64,000 nucleotides of DNA from JBQKLI01 sp012798975 (GTDB lineage: Bacteria > Bacillota > Clostridia > Tissierellales > Peptoniphilaceae): positions 1-64,000 of the forward strand of contig NZ_JBQKLI010000001.1 in assembly GCF_052116305.1 (NCBI RefSeq), written 5' to 3'. The first letter of the stretch is position 1. Each line of letters opens with the position of its first letter. The position numbers were made by a program, and so were the translations under genes. The notes beneath the pieces were generated by a model, which made no database searches, had not been told where the DNA came from, and was given only the letters and a program-made list of their open reading frames with translations. Of this stretch, positions 9,126 through 17,914 are shown one piece after another.

Positions 9126-10067
9126 ATGTGTAGAATCGTATTTATGGGAACACCTGATTTTGCAGTAGAAAGTCTTTCTTTATTATTAGAAGAAGGGTTT
9201 GAGATACCTCTAGTAGTTACTCAGCCGGATCGTCCCGGAAATCGCAAGAAAATGACTCCGACCCCCGTTAAGCTCCTTGCAGAAGAAAAAGGTTTGGAGA
9301 TCATAACGCCGGAGAATGTCAACGATGCGAAAGTTGTAGAAAAAATCAAGGCTCAAGAACCGGATTTTATTGTGGTGGTAGCTTTTGGTCAGAAGATCGG
9401 AAGAGAAATCCTCGATTATATAGGGGAAAGAATCATCAATGTTCATTCTTCTATCCTTCCTAAATACCGAGGCGCAGCGCCGATCAACTGGGCTATTATC
9501 GAAGGAGAGGAAACTTCTGGGGCAACGATTATGATGATAGATGAAAAACTGGATCGGGGAGATATTCTTCATACCGTGGCCACTAGGATTGGAAAGGATG
9601 AAACTGCACCTGAACTTGAAGAAAAAATAAAAGTTTTGGGGGCGGAGGGACTTGTAGAGGTTCTGCGGAATTTTGAAAAATATTATGAAAACAGAAAGAG
9701 CCAAAAGGAAGAAGAGGCAAGTTATAGAGGTTATTTAACAAAAAGTATGGGGAAGATCGACTGGTCCGAAACTGCAGAAGTTATTTATAATAAGTATAGA
9801 GGTCTCAAACCTTGGCCGGGCATGTTTTTTGTTTATAATGGAGAAAATATAAAGGTTCATAAAATGAACATAATTAAGAATTATAATGAATCTAAAGAAA
9901 TAGGCGAAGTGGCGGAAATCTGCAAAGATCATATAACAATTGCTGCAGCAGAAGGGGCAGTAGAAATATATGAACTTCAGTTTCCAGGCAAAAAAAGAAT
10001 GACTGTGGAACAATTTTTAGCCGGGAACACTTTCCCTAAAGGAATTAATCTTCAAAAGGAGGTTTAG
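9126..10067 (+). CDS. fmt: methionyl-tRNA formyltransferase
   Basis: Fmt transfers a formyl group from 10-formyltetrahydrofolate to Met-tRNA(fMet). The 313-residue product has the N-terminal formyltransferase fold with FMGTPDFAVESL at the start, the substrate-binding loop VTQPDRPGNRKK, and the catalytic segment HSSILPKYRGAAPINWAI with its Asn/His/Asp set (DEKLDRGDI). The C-terminal OB-like domain includes GLKPWPG. It consumes the product of the folate pathway that fhs (33092-34768) feeds. The next gene starts one base after the stop. Confidence 0.95.
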   Translation: MCRIVFMGTPDFAVESLSLLLEEGFEIPLVVTQPDRPGNRKKMTPTPVKLLAEEKGLEIITPENVNDAKVVEKIKAQEPDFIVVVAFGQKIGREILDYIGERIINVHSSILPKYRGAAPINWAIIEGEETSGATIMMIDEKLDRGDILHTVATRIGKDETAPELEEKIKVLGAEGLVEVLRNFEKYYENRKSQKEEEASYRGYLTKSMGKIDWSETAEVIYNKYRGLKPWPGMFFVYNGENIKVHKMNIIKNYNESKEIGEVAEICKDHITIAAAEGAVEIYELQFPGKKRMTVEQFLAGNTFPKGINLQKEV

Positions 10068-10068
10068 T

Positions 10069-10749
10069 ATGTTTTATTATGATTCTAGTTTTTTATTATT
10101 AATACCAGCTTTGATAATAGCAGCCTATGCACAGTTTAAAGTCAAGTCAACCTTTCATAAATATAATAAAGTCTCCTCTCAAAAAGGATATACGGGAAGA
10201 GATGTTGCACGGAGTATATTAGACCGTTCCGGGCTGAGCGATGTACAGGTTATGGCTGTAAGCGGAGAATTATCAGACCATTACGACCCTATGCAAAGAG
10301 TTGTACGGCTCTCAGAGTCTGTCTATAATAAAAGCTCTATTGCAGCAGTTTCTGTTGCGGCCCATGAGGTAGGCCATGCTCTTCAGCATCAGGAAGGCTA
10401 TGCTCCTTTAACATTCAGAACTTTTTTAGCTCCTGTAGCAGGAATCGCATCTCAATCTGTTTGGGTTTTGATTTTATTAGGAATAATTTTTTCAATTCCA
10501 TCGTTAATTAATATCGGGATTGTAGTTTTTTCTGTAACGGTACTTTTTCAGATCGTTACATTACCGGTAGAGTTTAATGCCAGTTCTCGTGCGATCGTTC
10601 AATTAGAAAATGAATTTCTTACTCAGGAAGAAACAGGTTCGGCAAAAAAAGTTCTTCGTGCGGCAGCCTTAACATATGTTGCAGCAACCTTAGTTGCGAT
10701 CGCCCAGCTTTTAAGACTTATATTGTTATCAGGCAACAGAAGGGATTAG
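10069..10749 (+). CDS. YugP-type membrane zinc metallopeptidase
   Basis: This 226-residue membrane protein has the zinc protease motif HEVGHALQH in the middle, with several hydrophobic stretches around it (near residues 5-17, 128-165 and 190-215). It matches the neutral zinc metallopeptidase family 2 (YugP), whose substrates are unknown. The sequence SGLSDVQVMAVSGELSDHYDP ahead of the motif is typical of the family. It sits between fmt and rsmB as in many clostridia and has an AAGGAGG site, so it is part of the same operon. Function beyond membrane proteolysis is not known. Confidence 0.85.
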   Translation: MFYYDSSFLLLIPALIIAAYAQFKVKSTFHKYNKVSSQKGYTGRDVARSILDRSGLSDVQVMAVSGELSDHYDPMQRVVRLSESVYNKSSIAAVSVAAHEVGHALQHQEGYAPLTFRTFLAPVAGIASQSVWVLILLGIIFSIPSLINIGIVVFSVTVLFQIVTLPVEFNASSRAIVQLENEFLTQEETGSAKKVLRAAALTYVAATLVAIAQLLRLILLSGNRRD

Positions 10750-10750
10750 T

Positions 10751-12058
10751 ATGAAAGAAAGAGAAACGGCAATTGAAATTTTATTGAAAACCCACTATGA
10801 GAACGGGTATGCTTCTGATCTATTGAAAAATTTGGAAGCCTCTAAAGAAAATCAAAAGGAGATCGGTTTTGTTAAAAAGCTGGTTTACGGAGTTTTAGAG
10901 GAACAAAAAGCGTTAGATTATTTTATTAGAGAATACAGCAATACTCCTTTTGCTCATTTAGACAGGGAAATTTTAGAGATACTTAGAATTTCTATTTATC
11001 AGTATTTGTTTATGGATAAAGTACCGGAATATGCCATAGTAAACGAGGCTCAGGAACTGGTTGAGAAATATTCTGAAGACCGAAACAAGGCCTTTGTCAA
11101 TGGAATTCTTAGAAATGCAATACGAGATGAAATCAGCAAAAGCGATATTAAACTAAAAAACAAATGGACTCGTTTGGAAGTAGAGTATTCTGTATCGAAA
11201 GATCTTTTGGATCTTTTGAGAAAGAACTATTCTGATAAAACCATCAAGAAAATTCTGAAATCCTATAATTATTCTTCAGATACTATGATTCGAGTTAATA
11301 AAAGCAAAACAACAAAAGAGGAATTAGTCAGCTTGTTAACTGAAGAGGGCTATAAACTTCGCCAGCATGAAGAAATTGATGCTGTTTTAATTCTAGAAAA
11401 TTCCTTCGGTTTAACAGAAACGGAAGCTTTTAAAAAGGGGTATTTTACGATTCAAGATGCAAGTTCCGTACTCTCAGCATTCTACGCTGATCCGGAAAAA
11501 AATATGAATGTGCTGGATTTATGTGCGGCACCCGGATCTAAAACTTGCCAAATGGCTGAGATAATGAACAATACCGGCAGTATAACGGCAAATGATCTTC
11601 ATCGAAACAAGCTTCGCTTTATAGAAGAAAATGCAGAAAGACTTGGGGCTGAAAATATTGAAACGGCTTCTTTCGACGGTACGGTATTCAGACCGGAATG
11701 GGAGAAACAGTTTGATCTTGTTCTGCTGGATGCGCCTTGCTCGGGAACGGGAATCATTTCAAAAAAACCGGAGATAAAGCTTCGCCGAACAAAAGAAGAA
11801 ACGAAAGAACTGGTAGAGACTCAAAAGAAGCTAATTGATCAAGCCGTGAAATATGTAAAAAAAGGCGGATATCTGCTCTATTCTACCTGCAGCATTCTAT
11901 CTGAAGAAAATGAAGATCAGAGGGACTATATTCTAAAGCATTATAATGTGGAAGGTTTTCCCTTGTTTTATAAAGGCGCAGAACGAGACTATCTCAAAAT
12001 TATGCCGTACGAAATAGATCAAGATGGATTTTTTATCGCCAAGTTTAGAAAATTATAG
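10751..12058 (+). CDS. rsmB: 16S rRNA m5C967 methyltransferase RsmB
   Basis: RsmB methylates cytosine 967 of 16S rRNA using S-adenosylmethionine. The 435-residue protein has an N-terminal NusB-like RNA-binding domain (about residues 1-140, with GVLEEQKALDYFIREY) and a C-terminal methyltransferase domain. The SAM loop LCAAPGSKTC, motif IV DAPCSGTG and the catalytic cysteine in STCSIL are all present. It starts one base after the peptidase gene stop. A terminator follows, ending the yicC-to-rsmB run. Confidence 0.95.
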   Translation: MKERETAIEILLKTHYENGYASDLLKNLEASKENQKEIGFVKKLVYGVLEEQKALDYFIREYSNTPFAHLDREILEILRISIYQYLFMDKVPEYAIVNEAQELVEKYSEDRNKAFVNGILRNAIRDEISKSDIKLKNKWTRLEVEYSVSKDLLDLLRKNYSDKTIKKILKSYNYSSDTMIRVNKSKTTKEELVSLLTEEGYKLRQHEEIDAVLILENSFGLTETEAFKKGYFTIQDASSVLSAFYADPEKNMNVLDLCAAPGSKTCQMAEIMNNTGSITANDLHRNKLRFIEENAERLGAENIETASFDGTVFRPEWEKQFDLVLLDAPCSGTGIISKKPEIKLRRTKEETKELVETQKKLIDQAVKYVKKGGYLLYSTCSILSEENEDQRDYILKHYNVEGFPLFYKGAERDYLKIMPYEIDQDGFFIAKFRKL

Positions 12059-12067
12059 TATAAAAAG

Positions 12068-12100
12068 AAGATTGTGTGTCGGAAGCATACAATCTTTTTT
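12068..12100 (+). terminator. Rho-independent terminator after rsmB
   Basis: GATTGTGTG pairs with CATACAATC (one G-T pair), extended by AA/TT, with a 7-base loop and a run of six T. It begins 10 bases after the rsmB stop and closes the long upstream operon. Confidence 0.85.
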
Positions 12101-12122
12101 AGCGAGTGTATAAAGAAGAGCT

Positions 12123-12367
12123 GTTAATAAGTGTGAGAGCGTGGAGTGTTAAAAAAGAAAGAAAAGAGAAGAGTGAAGGTAGGGAAGAAAGTGGATAATC
12201 GACTTTCTGTTCGTAAAAAAATAGATACTATACTTAATCGAACGAATCGACATCATCGATCGAGTAAGATCTGCTTCTTTTACTATGGCGAAAATGAATA
12301 TGTTTTTCATTTTCCACCGTAACTCCACCCTTTCGCTCTCCCGACTCTCACACTCTTTGGTTAATAA
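12123..12367. repeat. 245-bp non-coding element with inverted ends, MITE-like or structured RNA
   Basis: No gene is visible between the rsmB terminator and rlmN. The stretch is bounded by the direct repeat GTTAATAA at 12123-12130 and 12360-12367. Just inside lie the inverted ends GTGTGAGAG (12131-12139) and CTCTCACAC (12345-12353). Further inside is a hairpin, GAAAATGAA with TTCATTTTC at 12290-12314, extended by TATGG/CCGTA. The 5' half is purine-rich and the 3' half pyrimidine-rich, so the halves could partly pair. A small mobile element remnant or a non-coding RNA are both possible. Only the repeats themselves are seen directly. Confidence 0.45.
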
Positions 12368-12449
12368 TTACAAAGTCATGATGCAAACTTAATCAGGATA
12401 ATAACATAGATATTACAAAAGGTCCCTATATATTTGCCGGAAAAGCATT

Positions 12450-12478
12450 TTTATAAGGATATCTATTTATGATATAAT
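12450..12478 (+). promoter_or_regulatory. extended -10 promoter for rlmN
   Basis: TATAAT at 12473-12478 is preceded by TG at 12470-12471 (TGnTATAAT). The -35 position 17 bases upstream, TTTATA, is weak. It lies 20 bases ahead of the rlmN ATG and would serve the rlmN-prpC-prkC-rsgA-rpe run. Confidence 0.6.
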
Positions 12479-12497
12479 TTTAAAATAGGAGTATACT

Positions 12498-13535
12498 ATG
12501 GAAATATATAATAATATGAGTTTGCTAGAACTTGAAAAAAAACTAGTACAGTGGGGGGAGAAGAAGTTTCGAGGCCGCCAGATTTATGAAGGGATTCATA
12601 AACAGGGGATTTCATCGATTGACGATATGACGAATCTATCGAAGTCTCTTAGAGAAAAGCTGAAGGAAAGAGGCACTATTGCGAAACTTGAGATTCTGGA
12701 AGTCTTTTCATCTAAACTAGATGATACAAAGAAATTTATTTTGGAATGCAAAGACGGCAATGTGATAGAGGCAGTTTACATGAAATATTCCAGCCACTCT
12801 ACATTATGCATATCTTCTCAGATAGGCTGCAAGATGGGCTGTGTATTTTGTGCTTCCACAAAAGAGCGCTTTGGAAGAAATTTAGAAAAGCATGAGATGC
12901 TGGACCAGATCTATGCAGTCAATGAGTATTTAAATACTCGTATCGACAATGTAGTTCTTATGGGAATCGGAGAACCTCTTGAAAATTATGATAATGTGAC
13001 AGGTTTTATTGAAATGATTTCCGACGAGAAAGGTTACGGAATGAGTATTCGTTCTATCACTTTGTCTACCTGCGGCATCGTACCGAAGATTTATCAGCTG
13101 GGAGAGGATCATTTTCCGATTAATTTAGCGATATCTCTTCACAACCCTTTCAATGAAGAAAGAAAAAAACTGATGCCTATCGGAAAAAAATATTCGATAG
13201 AAGAAATACTAGATGCTTGCGATTACTTCTTTAAAGAAACAGGACGCAGGGTAAGTTTTGAGTATACCTTGATACAAGATGAGAACGACAGCCTTAAATA
13301 CAGCAAAAAACTTGTACAGCTGCTTAGGGGAAGGAATTGCCATTTGAATCTGATTCCATTAAATCCGATAAAAGAATATGACAGAAGTTCTTCCTCGGAG
13401 AAAAGCGTACAGGAATTTTACAATTACATGAACAAACACGGTATTACCACTACGATACGAAGGAAACAAGGGCAGGATATCGAAGGTGCCTGCGGTCAGT
13501 TAAGAGCAAATTATATTCGCGAGGAAAGGAGCTAA
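12498..13535 (+). CDS. rlmN: dual-specificity 23S rRNA/tRNA adenine-C2 methyltransferase RlmN
   Basis: RlmN is a radical SAM enzyme that methylates C2 of A2503 in 23S rRNA and A37 of some tRNAs. The 345-residue protein has the radical SAM cluster motif with three cysteines (CKMGCVFC) near residue 115, the VLMGIGEPLENYDNV loop, and the C-terminal RKQGQDIEGACGQLR segment that carries the second catalytic cysteine. It opens the rlmN-prpC-prkC-rsgA-rpe group, a conserved Bacillota order, with AGGAG ahead of the ATG. Confidence 0.96.
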   Translation: MEIYNNMSLLELEKKLVQWGEKKFRGRQIYEGIHKQGISSIDDMTNLSKSLREKLKERGTIAKLEILEVFSSKLDDTKKFILECKDGNVIEAVYMKYSSHSTLCISSQIGCKMGCVFCASTKERFGRNLEKHEMLDQIYAVNEYLNTRIDNVVLMGIGEPLENYDNVTGFIEMISDEKGYGMSIRSITLSTCGIVPKIYQLGEDHFPINLAISLHNPFNEERKKLMPIGKKYSIEEILDACDYFFKETGRRVSFEYTLIQDENDSLKYSKKLVQLLRGRNCHLNLIPLNPIKEYDRSSSSEKSVQEFYNYMNKHGITTTIRRKQGQDIEGACGQLRANYIREERS

Positions 13536-13540
13536 ACCCT

Positions 13541-14278
13541 TTGAGAGTTTATTCAAATACGGATATCGGAATGATCCGAGATCTCAATGAAGATTATTAT
13601 GACAATATTATTGAAGAAAATTGGGCGCTCCTAATAGTCGCAGACGGTATGGGCGGCCACAAAGCTGGAGAAGTAGCTTCGATGATGGCGGTTGAAGGGA
13701 TCAAGAACTTTATCTGCGAAAACACGAGTAGGATAACAAACCGCTTAGAATTATTAGAAAAAGCGATAGAAGAAGGCAATAAGAAAATATACGGTTTAGC
13801 CACCAGTTCGGAAGACTGCAGCAATATGGGAACAACGGTTGTCTTGGCTTTTATTGAAGGGGATTGTCTATATGCTGCAAATGTGGGAGACAGCAGAGCT
13901 TATTTAATGAATGAGTATGGTTTTAAACAAATTTCTAGAGATCATTCTCTAGTCAATGATCTGCTTCATTATGGAACAATCACCGAGGAAGAGGCAAAAA
14001 CCTATAATCGAAAGAATGTGATCACTAGAAGCGTCGGATTGGAAGAAGCGGTGGAAGTTGATTCTATCGCAATGGAATTTTCAAAAGGCGACCAGCTTCT
14101 TTTATGTACAGACGGCTTAAATGGACAACTGGAGGATTCTGAAATAGAAGCCGTGCTTCGAGATTCTGCCTTGGCATTAGAAGACAAGGTGGAGAAGCTT
14201 ATCGACATGGCTAATGAAGCCGGAGGAGCCGACAATGTCACAGTAACATTATTTGATAATGAGGAGGTGGCAGAATGA
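13541..14278 (+). CDS. prpC: PP2C-type protein phosphatase PrpC/Stp
   Basis: This 245-residue metal-dependent Ser/Thr phosphatase reverses phosphorylation by the kinase encoded next to it. Family motifs are seen in order: DLNEDYYD, ADGMGGHKAGEVAS, GDSRAY, TDGLNG and GGADNVTV, supplying the aspartates that bind the two metal ions. The start is TTG at 13541, with an AAAGGAG site 9 bases upstream. The stop overlaps the prkC ATG by 4 bases, so phosphatase and kinase are translationally coupled. Confidence 0.93.
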   Translation: MRVYSNTDIGMIRDLNEDYYDNIIEENWALLIVADGMGGHKAGEVASMMAVEGIKNFICENTSRITNRLELLEKAIEEGNKKIYGLATSSEDCSNMGTTVVLAFIEGDCLYAANVGDSRAYLMNEYGFKQISRDHSLVNDLLHYGTITEEEAKTYNRKNVITRSVGLEEAVEVDSIAMEFSKGDQLLLCTDGLNGQLEDSEIEAVLRDSALALEDKVEKLIDMANEAGGADNVTVTLFDNEEVAE

Positions 14279-16251
14279 TCGGAGAGATTTTAGGAAACCG
14301 CTATGTTGTAGAAAAAAAGGTCGGAATCGGCGGTATGGCTATTGTCTATAAAGCAAAGGACACTTTGCTTAATCGTACGGTAGCTGTAAAGGTTTTAAAG
14401 AACGAGTATGTAGACGATGATGATTTTGTAAAAAAATTTGCAATGGAGGCGCAGTCTGCCGCAAGTTTGACTCATCAAAATATTGTTTCAGTCTTTGACG
14501 TAGGTTCTTCTTTGATTGATGATCGAAAATATAATTATATTGTTATGGAATATGTGGACGGTCCTACTTTAAAAGATATTATCAATGAAAAAGGCGCTTT
14601 ATCTACAGAGGAAGTTGTACATTATGGAGTGCAGATAGCGAAAGCTTTGGAATGTGCACACAGAAAAAATATAATTCATAGGGATATTAAACCTCATAAT
14701 ATATTAATTGATGATAATAATGATGTTAAAGTAACGGACTTTGGGATAGCGAGAATTTCATCTTCATCGACTATCACCTATACATCAACAGTTTTGGGAA
14801 CAGTTCATTATATTTCCCCGGAGCAGGCAAAGGGAAAATTTATAGACGAAAAATCCGATATCTATTCTTTGGGGATTGTTTTATATGAAATAGCTACGGG
14901 AAAAGTGCCCTATGACGCAGAGAACTCAGTAGGTATTGCATTAAAGCATATACAAAATCCTCTTGTTCCTCCTAATGAAATCAACGAATCCATACCAGCG
15001 GGCATCAATGCGATTATTGTAAAGGCGCTGGAAAAAAGTCCGACGGATCGTTTTCAGTCTTCTACAGAGCTAAGAAATGCCCTAGAGAACTATAAAACTT
15101 TCGGCGCTGGAGCTATAGATGAAACGAAGGAACAGACAGCGAGAATTATTCCGCCAATTCCATTGGATGAAGTAGAAGAAGAGGAAACGCCAGAGGCGGT
15201 CTATACCTTAGAACAGGAAAAAGAAGAGGAAGAAGTGCCGGAAGAAAAAAAATCTTTCTTTAAAACTTATATTCTTCCAGTCCTAGCAGCTTTGCTGTTA
15301 GTTGTGCTTTTTGTTTTTATCCGTTCTGCTATGGGGTCGAATAATCCGAATGAAGGCAAGGTGAAAGTTCCGCCGCTTATAGGACTTACTCAGGATGAAG
15401 CAGCAAAAAGGGCAGAAGAAATTGGTCTTACTTTAGAAGTTGAAGAGAGAGTTGAGGATAGTTCTGTAGAAGAAGGGCTTGTTATCAGCCAGAACCCAGA
15501 GTCTACTTCCATGATAGAAGAAGGGGGAGTGGTAAAGGTCTCTATCAGTTTAGGAGAAAAAAAGGCAACAATACCTAATCTCTCCAATATGACGATTGAA
15601 GAAGTACAAAATACCTTAAAATCAAATAATCTGACTTTAGGAGAAGTGAATAAAAAATATTCAGATCAGTATCCAGAAGGCAAAGTAATGAATCAAAACC
15701 CGGGATACGGTCAAGAAGTTCCTGAGAATACAGCTATCAGCATTACCGTTTCCAGAGGGCCGGAGATAAAGACCGTTTCAATGATAAATTTATTAGGAAA
15801 AGAGATTTCTCAAGCGACTTCTATGCTTCAAGAGGTAGGGCTAAGTGTAGGAACTTTGCAATACGAATATAATGACAGCTATGCAGAAAACTCTGTTATG
15901 TGGCAGGAGTTCAACGCAGGAACAAACTTAGAAACTGGAAGTTCTGTAAACCTTGTGGTAAGCAGAGGGAAAGATCCTACTCTTGAAGAGGATGAGCCGG
16001 ATGAAAATGAAGAGAATAACGGTGAAAATACAGAAGATCAAAGGAAGATATTTAATTTCAAAATTCAACAGCCTGAAAATGTAGAAAACTACAATGTAAA
16101 GATCAAGAAAGTAGCCGATGACGGAACAGAAGAAACGGTTGTGGATCAGAATCATAAAGCAAGCGAAGGAGATATTACGATCCCAGTAAATGGTCTTACT
16201 TCGGATGAATATAATGTTTATATCGACGATAAACTAATGACTACAAATTAG
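14275..16251 (+). CDS. prkC: PASTA-domain Ser/Thr protein kinase PrkC/Stk
   Basis: This 658-residue membrane kinase senses cell-wall muropeptides and phosphorylates cytoplasmic targets. The kinase domain (1-270) has the glycine loop KVGIGGMAIVYKAKD, HRDIKPHNIL and the DFG triplet in VTDFGIARI. A Glu-rich linker leads to one membrane helix at about residues 330-352. Three extracellular PASTA domains follow (about 360-425, 428-495 and 497-565). After an acidic linker, the last 80 or so residues form an extra beta-rich domain that is not a PASTA repeat. It is coupled to prpC upstream, and rsgA follows at once. Confidence 0.94.
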   Translation: MIGEILGNRYVVEKKVGIGGMAIVYKAKDTLLNRTVAVKVLKNEYVDDDDFVKKFAMEAQSAASLTHQNIVSVFDVGSSLIDDRKYNYIVMEYVDGPTLKDIINEKGALSTEEVVHYGVQIAKALECAHRKNIIHRDIKPHNILIDDNNDVKVTDFGIARISSSSTITYTSTVLGTVHYISPEQAKGKFIDEKSDIYSLGIVLYEIATGKVPYDAENSVGIALKHIQNPLVPPNEINESIPAGINAIIVKALEKSPTDRFQSSTELRNALENYKTFGAGAIDETKEQTARIIPPIPLDEVEEEETPEAVYTLEQEKEEEEVPEEKKSFFKTYILPVLAALLLVVLFVFIRSAMGSNNPNEGKVKVPPLIGLTQDEAAKRAEEIGLTLEVEERVEDSSVEEGLVISQNPESTSMIEEGGVVKVSISLGEKKATIPNLSNMTIEEVQNTLKSNNLTLGEVNKKYSDQYPEGKVMNQNPGYGQEVPENTAISITVSRGPEIKTVSMINLLGKEISQATSMLQEVGLSVGTLQYEYNDSYAENSVMWQEFNAGTNLETGSSVNLVVSRGKDPTLEEDEPDENEENNGENTEDQRKIFNFKIQQPENVENYNVKIKKVADDGTEETVVDQNHKASEGDITIPVNGLTSDEYNVYIDDKLMTTN

Positions 16252-16255
16252 GAGA

Positions 16256-17137
16256 GTGATTTCAATAAAGGGATTGATCATTAAATCAGACCGGGGAATA
16301 TATTTTGTTAAATTGACTAACGGCGATGAATATCAATGCAAAGCCAGAGGCCTCTTTCGAAAAGAGGATAAGAAACCCCTGGTAGGGGATTATGTGGACA
16401 TTAGAATTTCAGATGAGGATGGTTCCGGTTATATAGAAGAGCTGTATCCTAGAGTTTCAGAATTGTTAAGGCCGCCTGTGGCAAATATTAATCAAGTGAT
16501 TATACTTATGAGCATACGGGAACCGGATATTAATCTTAGACTTCTGGATAAATATCTTTTAATGACTGAAAAAGCAGACATCAAAACGATTATTGTCTTT
16601 AATAAAACGGATTTAATCGAACAAGAAGAGAAGGATTATTATCAATCTATCTATGAAGACATCGGATATGATTTGTACTTTAATTCAAATGTAGAAGGAA
16701 CAAAGCTGCATTTAAAAGAGCTTTTAGAAGATAAAACGACTGCGATAACGGGACCATCTGGAGTAGGGAAGTCAACAACCCTTTCTTATCTTTTTCCAGA
16801 CAAATCTTTCCCGATAGGAGAGATCAGCCAAAAGCTGAGGAGAGGGAAAAATACCACCCGCCATACTGAAATTAAGGATATCGGGTTTGGATATATATTG
16901 GATACACCGGGTTTTAGTTCTTTAAGTCTTGATTTTATCGATAATAAAGAAGAGATTCCTTATCTTATGAAAGATTTTCAGTCCTTTATTTCAAAATGCA
17001 GATTTAAAAACTGCATGCATCTAAATGAACCGGACTGCGGCGTGAAAAAAGCTGTAGAGTCCAATGAAATCGCGGAATCCAGATATAAAAATTATGTTTC
17101 TTTTGTAGAAGAATACGAAGAAAAGAGGAGATATTAA
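16256..17137 (+). CDS. rsgA: ribosome small-subunit GTPase RsgA
   Basis: RsgA is a circularly permuted GTPase that checks late 30S subunit maturation. The order OB fold, then NKTD (G4), then GPSGVGKST (G1) and DTPGFSSLSL (G3) shows the permutation. A C-terminal zinc site follows, with CRFKNCMHLNEPDC. The start is uncertain: GTG at 16256 lies only one base past GGAG, while ATT (16259) or ATA (16265), better spaced, would need rare start codons. The remaining 290 or so residues are a full-length match. rpe begins on the last base of this gene. Confidence 0.92.
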   Translation: MISIKGLIIKSDRGIYFVKLTNGDEYQCKARGLFRKEDKKPLVGDYVDIRISDEDGSGYIEELYPRVSELLRPPVANINQVIILMSIREPDINLRLLDKYLLMTEKADIKTIIVFNKTDLIEQEEKDYYQSIYEDIGYDLYFNSNVEGTKLHLKELLEDKTTAITGPSGVGKSTTLSYLFPDKSFPIGEISQKLRRGKNTTRHTEIKDIGFGYILDTPGFSSLSLDFIDNKEEIPYLMKDFQSFISKCRFKNCMHLNEPDCGVKKAVESNEIAESRYKNYVSFVEEYEEKRRY

Positions 17138-17787
17138 TGGCGGAATTAGCACCTTCCCTATTGGCGGCTGACTTTTATAATTTAGAAAAGCAGCTTAAAA
17201 TTTTAGAGGAAGAAAAGATCAAATATTTGCATTTGGATATTATGGACGGGCATTATGTGCCGAATATTTCTTACGGTCCAGGAGTTGTAGGAAAATTAAG
17301 AGATCGAACTGACTTTATCTTTGATGTTCATTTAATGGTGGAAAAACCGGCGGACTATATCGAAGAATTCAAGAAAGCCGGAGCAGATTATTTTACCTTT
17401 CATATCGAGTCTGCAGATCACAGCCATCGCGTGATCCAGAAGATTCATGAGGCTGGAATGAAAGCTGGTATTTCTCTAAATCCTGGAACTTCTTTAGATC
17501 CTATAAAATATCTGCTTCCAGATTTGGATTTAATATTAATCATGACAGTAAATCCGGGCTTTGGCGGCCAAAAGTATATTGAGACGATGAATCAAAAGAT
17601 CATAGATGTTAGAAAGATGATTGACGAGTCTGGTTATGATATACTATTAGAGGTTGACGGAGGCGTAAAGTTGGACAGGCTGGAAGATTTAAAGGAAAAA
17701 GGCGTAGATTTAATCGTCTCAGGTTCTGATATATTCAATGAAAATATTTGCCGGCAAATCGCGGATTACAAAAAAATATTAGATTAA
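17137..17787 (+). CDS. rpe: ribulose-phosphate 3-epimerase
   Basis: Rpe interconverts ribulose 5-phosphate and xylulose 5-phosphate in the pentose phosphate pathway. The 216-residue TIM barrel shows LAPSLLAADF at the N-terminus, the metal and catalytic residues in LHLDIMDGHYVPN and DVHLMV, MTVNPGFGGQ, and the phosphate-binding end LEVDGGV and IVSGSDIF. It is the last gene of the rlmN group. The TPP riboswitch begins directly behind its stop, so thiT and thiN are under separate control from here on. Confidence 0.95.
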   Translation: MAELAPSLLAADFYNLEKQLKILEEEKIKYLHLDIMDGHYVPNISYGPGVVGKLRDRTDFIFDVHLMVEKPADYIEEFKKAGADYFTFHIESADHSHRVIQKIHEAGMKAGISLNPGTSLDPIKYLLPDLDLILIMTVNPGFGGQKYIETMNQKIIDVRKMIDESGYDILLEVDGGVKLDRLEDLKEKGVDLIVSGSDIFNENICRQIADYKKILD

Positions 17788-17866
17788 ACACTAGGGGTGC
17801 TATTGCTGAGAGTCTTCGGACAACCCTTGAACCTGTAAGGTTAATACCTGCGTAGGAATGTGATAT
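17788..17866 (+). promoter_or_regulatory. TPP riboswitch (THI element)
   Basis: The conserved THI core is plain: GGGGTGC, GCTGAGA, ACCCTTGAACCTG and GTTAATACCTGCGTAGGAA in the right order and spacing. Thiamine pyrophosphate binding to this leader normally lowers expression of thiamine genes. Here it lies directly ahead of thiT and thiN and is followed by a terminator hairpin as the expression platform. Confidence 0.95.
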
Positions 17867-17893
17867 AAAAAGTCCATTTTCTATGGGCTTTTT
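17867..17893 (+). terminator. terminator hairpin of the TPP riboswitch
   Basis: AAAAAGTCCA pairs with TGGGCTTTTT across a 7-base loop and ends in T residues. It sits between the riboswitch aptamer and the thiT ribosome site, so ligand-controlled termination is the likely mechanism. Confidence 0.85.
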
Positions 17894-17914
17894 GTTTGTT
17901 TAAGGAGAGATATT

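Noticed and set aside
12123..12367. Known housekeeping RNA (SRP RNA, RNase P, tmRNA, 6S)
   Set aside because: None of the signature core sequences of these RNAs could be found by eye.
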